64,000 nt of DNA, from contig CAKQVG010000001.1 of assembly GCA_934277695.1 (NCBI GenBank), forward strand, positions 310,001 to 374,000, read 5' to 3'. The translations under genes and the position numbers were made by a program. The notes beneath the pieces were generated by a model. It saw only the letters and a list, made by a program, of their open reading frames with translations, ran no database searches and was not told the DNA's origin. Source of the DNA: CAG-238 sp934277695 (GTDB taxonomy: Bacteria; Bacillota; Clostridia; Peptostreptococcales; Anaerovoracaceae). Below are positions 57,507 to 64,000 of this stretch, piece after piece. Every line of letters begins with the position of its first letter. The stretch's first letter is position 1.

Positions 57507-58078
57507 TAGTTAGCACCTCCTACTGCTTCGAACTGCTTTAACGCTGCACATACTCCCTGGTAAACACCATTGGAGGAAATGGTAGCGCCGCTGATGAAGG
57601 TTACAGAAGTGTCGCCTTTAATGTTATCAGCATTTGCAAGTTCTGTTTTTCCGTTATAATTTGGATCAAGGTAGGAAGACTCGTGTGCTTTCGTACCCAG
57701 ACCTTTTGTATCCGCATGAGCGGTTACCTTAACGCCTGTGATTGCGCCGTTAGCGTCGATGCCAACCATTTCCGTAAGAAGGCCTCCGAAGGAAGCAGTC
57801 TTAACGGTAACAACCATGCCAACGCCCTCAGCAATGTAGCAGTCTTCTACAAATACTTTATCTTTTACCACTTCAAGCAGTTCTCCATCATACTGTGTGA
57901 AGGAAGTTGCTGCCGGAAGAAGCTCTGCTCTGGCTGCATCAGCAGCCTTTGCTGTATTATCTGCGATAATCGGTGATGTAATCGAGTTTACATATGCAAG
58001 TGCAAATGTGATTACAAGACAGATTGCTACGAGAACAACGCTTGGCTGAATATATTCTTTAAATGTATTACTTTTCAT
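57506..58078 (-). CDS. rnfG: Rnf complex flavoprotein subunit RnfG
   Basis: This 190-residue subunit has one N-terminal membrane helix and an FMN-binding domain. The covalent flavin site is Thr166 in FISGATISS, the target of ApbE. HADTKGLGTKAHES matches the domain core. GGAGGTG precedes the ATG at 58078, and the gene overlaps rnfD by eleven bases. Confidence 0.94.
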   Translation of the reverse strand: MKSNTFKEYIQPSVVLVAICLVITFALAYVNSITSPIIADNTAKAADAARAELLPAATSFTQYDGELLEVVKDKVFVEDCYIAEGVGMVVTVKTASFGGLLTEMVGIDANGAITGVKVTAHADTKGLGTKAHESSYLDPNYNGKTELANADNIKGDTSVTFISGATISSNGVYQGVCAALKQFEAVGGAN

Positions 58079-59045
58079 TCTTAGCACCTCCATACATTCT
58101 CTTCTGGAAGAAGCTGTCGATGAGCGGTGTCAGGCAGTTCATAATCAGGATGGAGAAGGATACGCCTTCCGGATACTGACCGAACAGTCTGATGAGCATC
58201 GTGATAACGCCGCATCCGATACCGAATACAACTTTTCCTGCAGGTAATAACGGAGAAGTTACATAGTCTGTAGCCATGAAAATCGCACCAAGCATTACGC
58301 CGCCGGCAAGGATATGGAAGACTGCCATCTGGAGAGCATCTCCGTTTCCTGTTGCACTGTAATAGATGAGTGCGAATACGAATACCGTACCGATGAAGCA
58401 GCAAGGGATGATTGGGCTGATAATCTTTTTCCATACAAGGAAAAGTCCGCCGATAATAAGTGCGATTGCACTTACTTCACCCATGGAACCGCCGATATAT
58501 CCGAGGAACATTTCCATGTTTGTAGGAAGCTGTCCGCCTTCAGCAATTACTCCGAGCGGAGTAGGGCCTGTAAGGACATCTGCAGTCTGGTTCATTCTAG
58601 GCAGAGGCCATGTTGTCATTTCCGTTGCGAAGGAAATGAACAGAACGATTCTTGCTGTGATTGCAGGGTTAACGAGGTTCTTGCCGATACCTCCGAATAA
58701 CTGTTTAACTACGATAATAGCTACAAAGCAGCCAACGATTGCAATCCAGTAAGGAAGTCCTGACGGAAGATTGAATGCAATCAATGTTCCTGTAAGAGCA
58801 GCACTGAGGTCGCATACCGTCTGCTTTCTCTTCATAAGTTTGTTCCAAGCCCATTCGAAGAACATGGAAGCTGCGATACATACAGCAGTCAGAATCAGTA
58901 CTCTGAATCCGAAAACATATGTACTAACAAGTAATGAAGGTACGAGTGCGATGAGAACCATCAGCATCGTCTTCTGTGTATCCATTGCGGTCACAAGATG
59001 CGGAGACGCGGATACGATTAAATTGTCATAATATTTCTTATCCAT
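58068..59045 (-). CDS. rnfD: Rnf complex subunit RnfD
   Basis: This 325-residue membrane subunit has about nine hydrophobic segments. The N-terminal SASPHLVTAMDTQKTMLMVLIALVP and the LFGGIGKNLVNPA stretch are diagnostic of RnfD/NqrB. A flavin-attachment-type segment occurs around DVLTGPTPLG, where the threonine aligns with the phosphoester-bound FMN site. It lies between rnfC (one-base overlap) and rnfG. Confidence 0.94.
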   Translation of the reverse strand: MDKKYYDNLIVSASPHLVTAMDTQKTMLMVLIALVPSLLVSTYVFGFRVLILTAVCIAASMFFEWAWNKLMKRKQTVCDLSAALTGTLIAFNLPSGLPYWIAIVGCFVAIIVVKQLFGGIGKNLVNPAITARIVLFISFATEMTTWPLPRMNQTADVLTGPTPLGVIAEGGQLPTNMEMFLGYIGGSMGEVSAIALIIGGLFLVWKKIISPIIPCCFIGTVFVFALIYYSATGNGDALQMAVFHILAGGVMLGAIFMATDYVTSPLLPAGKVVFGIGCGVITMLIRLFGQYPEGVSFSILIMNCLTPLIDSFFQKRMYGGAKNEK

Positions 59046-60355
59046 TAGATTCCCGCCTCCTTCAGTACTGTTTTACCTAAAGTATTGATGAATCCCAAAG
59101 GTCTGTGTGCAGGGCAGATGTAGGAGCAGGAACCGCAGTTCATGCACTGCATAACCCTTAAGTCTTTGAGTGCCTGTGCATCTCTCATTTCGTAAGCCTT
59201 AGCCAAAGCTGTCGGAATGAGCTTGAACGGACATGCCTGGTGGCATCTTCCGCAGTTGATGCAGGCTGTTTCTTCTTTTACAATGCTCTGCGGACCGGAA
59301 AATGCTAAGATTGCGTTGTTGTTCTTTACCAACGGCATAGCGTCGGAGTAAATAGCTCTTCCCATCATAGGTCCGCCCATTAAGATCTTCTTAGGCTCAG
59401 CTTTGTAGCCTCCGCAGAATTCGATGACATCGTGAATGGAAGTTCCGATCGGCGCGATGACATTCTTAGGCTCTGCTACAGCATCTCCATCAACGGTTAC
59501 TCTCTTCGTTGTCAGAGGACGGCCTGTCTTGAAGTACTGACCTACGAATGCAACTGTTGTAACGTTGTCAAGGATAACGCCCATGTCTGCAGGAAGAACA
59601 CCTGCATCCATCGTCTTGCCTGTGATTTCGTATACCAGTACACGTTCAGCACCCTTCGGGTATCTTGCCTGAAGCTTGAATGTTTCGATATTTGTGATTC
59701 CGCGCTCTTTGATGCGTTTGTCAAGAAGCTCGATTGCATCCGGCTTATTTTCTTCAATTGCGATGTAGCCTTTGTCAAGTCCTACATACTTCATGATAAG
59801 TAAGCAGCCGTCAAGAAGTGCATCCGGTGTTTCCAGCATTAATCTGTGGTCGGATGTGATGAACGGTTCACATTCTGCAGCGTTTACGATGAGAGCGTGA
59901 ACATCATCGATATTCTTAGGGTTAAATTTGATGTGTGTCGGGAATGAAGCTCCTCCGAGACCAACCAGTCCGGATTCTCTTACCGCTTTTACAAATTCGG
60001 CTAAATCCTTAGGTTCTGCAGGAACTTTAACTTCCTCTGATAATTCTTGTTTCTTGTCTGTTTCAATGACAACAAGCGTTTCAAATCCACCCGCTGCATT
60101 TCTCTGCTCCTCAATGGCTGTAACCGTGCCGGATACACCGGAGTGGATAGGTGCACTTACGAAAGCGTCTGTATCACCGATCTTCTGGCCGACTTTAACA
60201 TAGTCGCCCTTTGCAACCAACGGTTTACAAGGTGCTCCGATATGCTGAGACATAGAAATCTTTACAACATCCGGTGTAGGCATTATTTCTGTCGCACATC
60301 CAGCAGTGTGCTTATAATGACTCACATGAATGCTTTGTAAATGTTTTTGACTCAT
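59045..60355 (-). CDS. rnfC: Rnf complex NADH-binding subunit RnfC
   Basis: This 436-residue peripheral subunit has the RnfC N-terminal domain (MPTPDVVKISMSQHIGAPCKPLVAKGDYVKVGQKIG), an NADH/FMN-binding Complex I 51-kDa-like region (GLVGLGGASFPTHIK, VNAAECEPFITSDHRL), and two ferredoxin-type clusters (CINCGRCHQACP, CMNCGSCSYICP). It is the first gene of the operon. A TATAAT box lies about 50 bases upstream (minus-strand 60404-60409) but the -35 is not clear. AGAAAGGAAGG precedes the ATG. The complex couples ferredoxin oxidation to NAD reduction and ion export. Confidence 0.95.
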   Translation of the reverse strand: MSQKHLQSIHVSHYKHTAGCATEIMPTPDVVKISMSQHIGAPCKPLVAKGDYVKVGQKIGDTDAFVSAPIHSGVSGTVTAIEEQRNAAGGFETLVVIETDKKQELSEEVKVPAEPKDLAEFVKAVRESGLVGLGGASFPTHIKFNPKNIDDVHALIVNAAECEPFITSDHRLMLETPDALLDGCLLIMKYVGLDKGYIAIEENKPDAIELLDKRIKERGITNIETFKLQARYPKGAERVLVYEITGKTMDAGVLPADMGVILDNVTTVAFVGQYFKTGRPLTTKRVTVDGDAVAEPKNVIAPIGTSIHDVIEFCGGYKAEPKKILMGGPMMGRAIYSDAMPLVKNNNAILAFSGPQSIVKEETACINCGRCHQACPFKLIPTALAKAYEMRDAQALKDLRVMQCMNCGSCSYICPAHRPLGFINTLGKTVLKEAGI

Positions 60356-60509
60356 TGTGTGAGACCTTCCTTTCTAAATTTTATATAAAATCATACGCGA
60401 TATATTATACTACAATAAAAAACAAAAATCACTAAAAAATTTTTTTCTTATCACGGAAAATGTCGAAACATATCAGAAAACCATGAAAAACTTAACAAAT
60501 TGGCGAATT

Positions 60510-61949
60510 CTATCTCCCCACAGCAACCTTGCCGTCTGCTGTTATTCCGATAACTTTCTCGTCTGCTGCCCGCCTTGCCTTTACATATTCGAGCACCTCT
60601 GCCGTCAAAATTTCTCCCGGGCAGGCAATCGGTACTCCCGGCGGATACGGAATAATCGAAGCGGCACAGACTCTGCCTGCGGCTTCGTCCACCGGCACAT
60701 AAATTTTTTCCTTTGGAAGTTCAGTCCTCTCCAATCTCTCTGTCAAAGCCTCCGGCTGCCGCATTTCACGTTCGCCGCTCAGTTTCCGCTCGGCAGCAGT
60801 AGCCTTCAGCCCCTCAATGAGCCGCTCATAGTCACATCGTCTATTACCGATTCCGCTCATGCACATGATTATGTTTCCCGTAACGAGTTCAAGGAAAATA
60901 CCTTTCTCCATCAGAAGTTCTTCCAGTTCGTTTCCATTAATATTATATGCTGACATATCTATGTTCATTTTCGTGCGGTCAAGAGTTTCTTCTTCCATAA
61001 TCACAAGCCCCGGAATCTTCTTAGCCTCTTCATAGAAAAAGTCCAGATTCTCTGCCCACGCACGCATCAATTCCTCTCCTTTTTCAAGCAAAAGATCTGC
61101 ACTGATGTCAAGCGTTGCCATCATCGGATAGGAAGGGCTTGAGCTTTCTATCGTCTGAAGTTTGTCCTCCAATACATTAAGATCCGTTCTGTCCGTGCAG
61201 ACATTCAAAAGCGCACTCTGCGTCCATGATGCGAGCGTTTTGTGTATGCTGTTTATCACAAGATCCGCGCCTTGCTCCTCTGCTGCCTGCGGGAAACCGC
61301 ATGCACCGTATTTTGAGAAAAACTTAAGGTGTGCGCCGTGTGCCTGGTCAACGATCAAAATTTTCCCGCGTTTATGTACTTCATCCGCAATCGTCCGGAT
61401 ATCGCTGCAGATTCCATAGTAATTCGGCGATGGAATAAGGACCGCATCTGCCTCCGGGTTTTCATCCAGACATTTGGCAATTTCCTGCGCACTGATTCCG
61501 CCAAGGACACCGAATTCATCTATAATCTCCGGATACGCATACACCGGGCTGATGTCCGAAAGCGACAGTGCATTGAAGACCGACTTATGGCAGTTCCTTG
61601 CCATTACAAGTTTTCTTCCCCTGCCTACCGTTGCAAGAATTGCCGAAATAAGACCGCCGGAGCTTCCGTTTACCAAAAGGTAAGATTTCTTTACATCATA
61701 AAGCAGCCTGTACTTTTCCATCGTTTCGGCGATAATGCTCTCAGTCTGAAACAAATTGTCCGCCCCCGGAATTTCCGTAATATCGCAATCCATGATGATA
61801 TCCAGAAACTCTCCATAGCCGTTTTCGCGGTAAATCCGGGAGCCTTTGTGGCCCGGCATATGAAACGACACCGGCTCAAGTGCCGCATGTTCTGCTAAAA
61901 ATTGTCTAATTCCTTTTTCCAACGCTCTGTATCTCCTCCAAAAACTCAT
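60510..61949 (-). CDS. Orn/Lys/Arg decarboxylase-family PLP enzyme
   Basis: This 479-residue fold-type I PLP enzyme is of the short arginine/lysine decarboxylase (SpeA/YaaO/Cad-like) class: VSFHMPGHKGSRIY near residue 30, LLVNGSSGGLISAI, LIVDQAHGAHLKF, and the PLP lysine in NSIHKTLASWTQSALL. The C-terminal domain has YPPGVPIACPGE. It should decarboxylate arginine, lysine or ornithine to the polyamine precursor. The nominal ATG overlaps the upstream gene by 44 bases. A TTG start at 61922, ten bases after GGAGGAG, gives a nine-residue shorter protein and may be the real start. Confidence 0.88.
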   Translation of the reverse strand: MSFWRRYRALEKGIRQFLAEHAALEPVSFHMPGHKGSRIYRENGYGEFLDIIMDCDITEIPGADNLFQTESIIAETMEKYRLLYDVKKSYLLVNGSSGGLISAILATVGRGRKLVMARNCHKSVFNALSLSDISPVYAYPEIIDEFGVLGGISAQEIAKCLDENPEADAVLIPSPNYYGICSDIRTIADEVHKRGKILIVDQAHGAHLKFFSKYGACGFPQAAEEQGADLVINSIHKTLASWTQSALLNVCTDRTDLNVLEDKLQTIESSSPSYPMMATLDISADLLLEKGEELMRAWAENLDFFYEEAKKIPGLVIMEEETLDRTKMNIDMSAYNINGNELEELLMEKGIFLELVTGNIIMCMSGIGNRRCDYERLIEGLKATAAERKLSGEREMRQPEALTERLERTELPKEKIYVPVDEAAGRVCAASIIPYPPGVPIACPGEILTAEVLEYVKARRAADEKVIGITADGKVAVGR

Positions 61950-63006
61950 TTTCTACCAATCCGTCCGCACGCATCAGGTTTTGCATTGCTGCAATATCCG
62001 CTGAAATATCAATGCTCTCGGAAAGGAACATTTTGTCAAGTTGTTTCTCAAAAGCCGTAACCATCATGTCCATGGTGTCTTCAATCTTCTGTTTGGAGTC
62101 ACTGATATTCGTGCCCTCAACGCCCTGTGCATCAAGCTCTGCATAACGGTGAAGCAGCTTGAGGCTTGTCGGAAGATAATAATCCATGAATTTTCGCATG
62201 CTTCCAAGTTTCTTCGGCTGTTCTTTCGCAATTTTAAAAATCTTGCCTGTTAAATCCTCCAAACGGCTGATTTTTCCGCTCATTTCTTCGCCCGGTATCA
62301 GGTCGTTCAAGTCTCGAAGCTCTTTTAGGATTCTTTCGTACTCATCCAGATTCTCCGCGGCAGCCTTTGCTGCCGCCTGCGCTGCCTCAGCCTCAGCCTT
62401 TGCTTTTTTGGAAATCGGCGCCTCGCCTCTTATTACTAGACAGTCGGAGCGCATATCAAGATATGCCTTCTCGCCAAACATTCCAAAATCAATACAGCGC
62501 TGCAGCAATTTCTCTGTTTTTCTGCGAGATGCAGGCAGTGCATCCGCAACCTCATCGATTAAAATATGATCCGCATCCCCCACGACTGCGACAACACGTC
62601 TGCGCTTTTTGGATGCCGCACGCATTCCCAGCGATATAAAAAGCATCACAATTCCGCATACAAGCCATATAGAATCTCTTATAAGATCTTCAAGTGCGTA
62701 ACTGATTCCGCTGTTGTTGTTCATGCACCAAACCAGGTATTGAATTGAGTCCGGCAATTCCACTGCGCTGAAAATGATAAGCACCGTTCCTAAAACAAGC
62801 CATATGTTCTGCGTATTTATTTTCTTCTTGCTGCCGGGCTTCTTTTCCTTGGCAGGATCTCTTTCTTCACAAGCCCTTGCTACAATCAAACATACACCGA
62901 TTGGCCAGCCGCCGCATATAAAAGTAAGCACAATCAGCCATGTCGGGATATGATACCCTCCGTTTGGATTGCGAAATTGATCTGTAAATTTTTTCTTCTG
63001 TTCCAT
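61906..63006 (-). CDS. XpaC-like membrane protein (5-bromo-4-chloroindolyl phosphate hydrolysis family)
   Basis: This 366-residue protein has two hydrophobic segments near residues 20-38 and two more near 68-140, then a soluble C-terminal half. That half includes an Ala/Glu-rich helix (KKAKAEAEAAQAAAKAAAEN) followed by LGSMRKFMDYYLPTSLKLLHRYAELDAQG, the diagnostic motif of the XpaC family. The family also includes partners of TelA-type proteins, but no telA is in view. The molecular function is unknown. The ATG at 63006 follows TGGGG; an upstream extension is unlikely. Confidence 0.82.
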   Translation of the reverse strand: MEQKKKFTDQFRNPNGGYHIPTWLIVLTFICGGWPIGVCLIVARACEERDPAKEKKPGSKKKINTQNIWLVLGTVLIIFSAVELPDSIQYLVWCMNNNSGISYALEDLIRDSIWLVCGIVMLFISLGMRAASKKRRRVVAVVGDADHILIDEVADALPASRRKTEKLLQRCIDFGMFGEKAYLDMRSDCLVIRGEAPISKKAKAEAEAAQAAAKAAAENLDEYERILKELRDLNDLIPGEEMSGKISRLEDLTGKIFKIAKEQPKKLGSMRKFMDYYLPTSLKLLHRYAELDAQGVEGTNISDSKQKIEDTMDMMVTAFEKQLDKMFLSESIDISADIAAMQNLMRADGLVENEFLEEIQSVGKRN

Positions 63007-63467
63007 TTTACCCCATACTTTCCTTCGAGAAAGAATCAGTCTTTCCTTCAAATATTCTCTTTTTTTCTAGGCACAGTATAGCACCTTGCCCCTCAAAATG
63101 CAATGTTTCGACAAAAAACGCAAAAACCCATCGGTCTGTTTTTCCGATGAGTTTTTGAGTTTCTTGATAGAAGCCTTGCCCTTTGCGATGTATTCTACTC
63201 TTACGGATTGTTGGTATTGTTGGACTTTTTAGGCACTTTGCTGTTTTTTTACAACATTTCGTTCTATTATGCTCCTTATGGAGCTCGTTTTTCATACATA
63301 TTTTGGGATTTATTGGAGTTTTTCAGCCTCGTTGCGAATAGTCCAACAAACGCATGCCAAAACTGCCTTATTTCTTGGACTATTTCAGACATATCGTCAA
63401 AAGTCCAACTTTTGCCGTCATGCACCGGCAAATCAAGCATGGGCTAACCTGTAGCCCTTCTTACATC
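63007..63467. other. Gene-free stretch with recurring AGTCCAA(C) motifs and small hairpins
   Basis: The octamer GTTGGACT or its complement AGTCCAAC occurs at 63219-63226, 63340-63347 and 63402-63409, with TTGGACT again at 63375-63381; the last two form an inverted pair 20 bases apart. GCTCC-TTAT-GGAGC lies at 63271-63284. Short open frames here lack start signals. It may be an RNA gene, a regulatory element or a relic. Confidence 0.4.
63123..63155. terminator. Bidirectional terminator-like stem-loop
   Basis: AAAACCCATCGG and CCGATGAGTTTT (one mismatch) flank TCTGTTTTT, with A and T tracts outside on both strands, about 120 bases upstream of the XpaC-like gene. Confidence 0.65.
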
Positions 63468-63500
63468 ACCGCGCGTGCCAAACGGCACGCGCGGTTTATT
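63468..63500 (+). terminator. GC-rich stem-loop at the 3' end of the symporter gene
   Basis: ACCGCGCGTGCC and GGCACGCGCGGT form a perfect 12-bp stem around AAAC. The T-run (TTATTTTT) follows on the plus strand, so it suits rightward transcripts better than the leftward symporter. Confidence 0.65.
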
Positions 63501-63506
63501 TTTCCT

Positions 63507-64000
63507 TTATTCATCAAAAGCAGCATTGCTTGCTGTATCGAAAATATCCGTTACTTCTTTCTTCGGTTCTGCCGTCAGCTTCGACACGATAACCGCAGCC
63601 GCCATGGAGCAAATAAAGCCCGGTACGATTTCATAGATTCCGGTTGATCCGGATAAGAACGCGAGCCAAAGTCCGTCGATAGCCGCACCCGTTACAACGC
63701 CTGCGATTGCGCCTGCATAGTTGAATCTTCTCCAGAAAAGCGAAAGCAGAATCGTCGGTCCGAATGCCGAGCCGAAGCAGCCCCATGCGTTTTCTACAAG
63801 ATTCATAATTGCCTGTGCCCCAGAGCCCTTAGAAGAAGCGAGCAGGAATGCAATCACCGCTACAATTACAACCACGATTCTTCCTATCCACAATACCTCC
63901 CTGTCAGAAGCCTCTTTTCTGATAATCGGCTTGTAAATATCCGATGTGAACGAACTTGATGCAACTAAAAGCTGTGAGTCGGCAGTCGAAATGCAGGCTG
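63507..64000 (-). CDS. PutP-like sodium:solute symporter, partial at window edge
   Basis: The minus-strand frame is open from the stop at 63507 to the right edge (164 codons visible), so only the C-terminal third is present. The visible start, ACISTADSQLLVASSSFTSDIYKP, is the conserved SSS-family segment after TM8 of sodium/proline symporters. WGCFGSAFGPTILLSLFWRRFNYAGAIAGVVTG and GIYEIVPGFICSMAAAVIVSKLT are the later helices. Proline or another amino acid is the likely substrate. A TTG inside the frame is not the start; the gene continues beyond 64000. Confidence 0.88.
   Translation of the reverse strand, partial: ACISTADSQLLVASSSFTSDIYKPIIRKEASDREVLWIGRIVVVIVAVIAFLLASSKGSGAQAIMNLVENAWGCFGSAFGPTILLSLFWRRFNYAGAIAGVVTGAAIDGLWLAFLSGSTGIYEIVPGFICSMAAAVIVSKLTAEPKKEVTDIFDTASNAAFDE

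Overview
The window looks like a chromosomal stretch of a strictly anaerobic, low-to-medium GC Firmicute of class Clostridia. The evidence is a complete Rnf complex in clostridial order (C-D-G-E-A-B), an O2-sensitive glycyl radical enzyme, a MocR-type regulator beside an ECF S-component, sigma-54 control of guanidino-compound genes by a RocR-like activator, and strong AGGAGG-type ribosome binding sites. Family-level placement (Eubacteriales, possibly an Anaerovoracaceae-like lineage) is only a guess. Most genes lie on the minus strand. I saw no rRNA, tRNA or CRISPR array.

Layout. 1-2101: a FeoB-like membrane protein without a G domain (cut by the window edge), divergent from a PhzF-family isomerase. 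2102-2687: repeat-rich noncoding DNA. 2688-5468: a TetM-like translational GTPase fused to a YacP-type NYN nuclease domain. 5829-15586: a compact leftward gene run (prepilin peptidase, truA, dCMP deaminase, tagO, lipoprotein/ABC permease-ATPase fusion, two YhgE/Pip proteins). 15742-17501: an AspT/YidE-like transporter and an orphan HipB-like repressor with a palindromic operator. 17606-24528: two ECF sigma/anti-sigma pairs flanking a decaying accessory island (broken membrane gene, Rpn-type nuclease, broken AAA ATPase), then an intact DUF4143 ATPase. 24592-34234: secreted transglutaminase, GlnRS, VanY-like peptidase, YbaK, thiolase, DUF2156 protein, isochorismatase-like hydrolase, sirtuin, patatin. 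34306-40403: a glycyl radical enzyme with activase, SDR dehydrogenase and divergent AraC regulator. 40492-42543: ECF S-component divergent from a MocR-type regulator. 42565-45460: ApbE, NusG-II protein, Gx transporter, flavodoxin/ferredoxin. 45592-52265: a sigma-54-controlled pair of deiminase/amidinotransferase-like enzymes, their activator and an NhaC antiporter, with a deleted NhaC copy beside a 68-nt inverted repeat. 52554-55212: two-gene polar amino acid ABC system with unusual domain architecture. 55293-60355: rnfCDGEAB. 60510-64000: Orn/Lys/Arg decarboxylase-family protein, XpaC-like protein, noncoding DNA, and a PutP-like symporter cut by the right edge.

How it fits together. Rnf (ion-pumping ferredoxin:NAD oxidoreductase), ApbE (covalent flavinylation of RnfG/RnfD), thiolase, and the amino-acid-related transporters and deiminases fit amino-acid-fermenting anaerobic metabolism. 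The least explained loci are the glycyl radical enzyme, whose active-site motif reads GCIQP rather than GCxEP; the duplicated deiminase locus with two near-consensus -24/-12 promoters; the GTPase-NYN fusion; and the MocR-type regulator whose expected PLP lysine is serine. All functions are read from sequence by eye. No database search was run.
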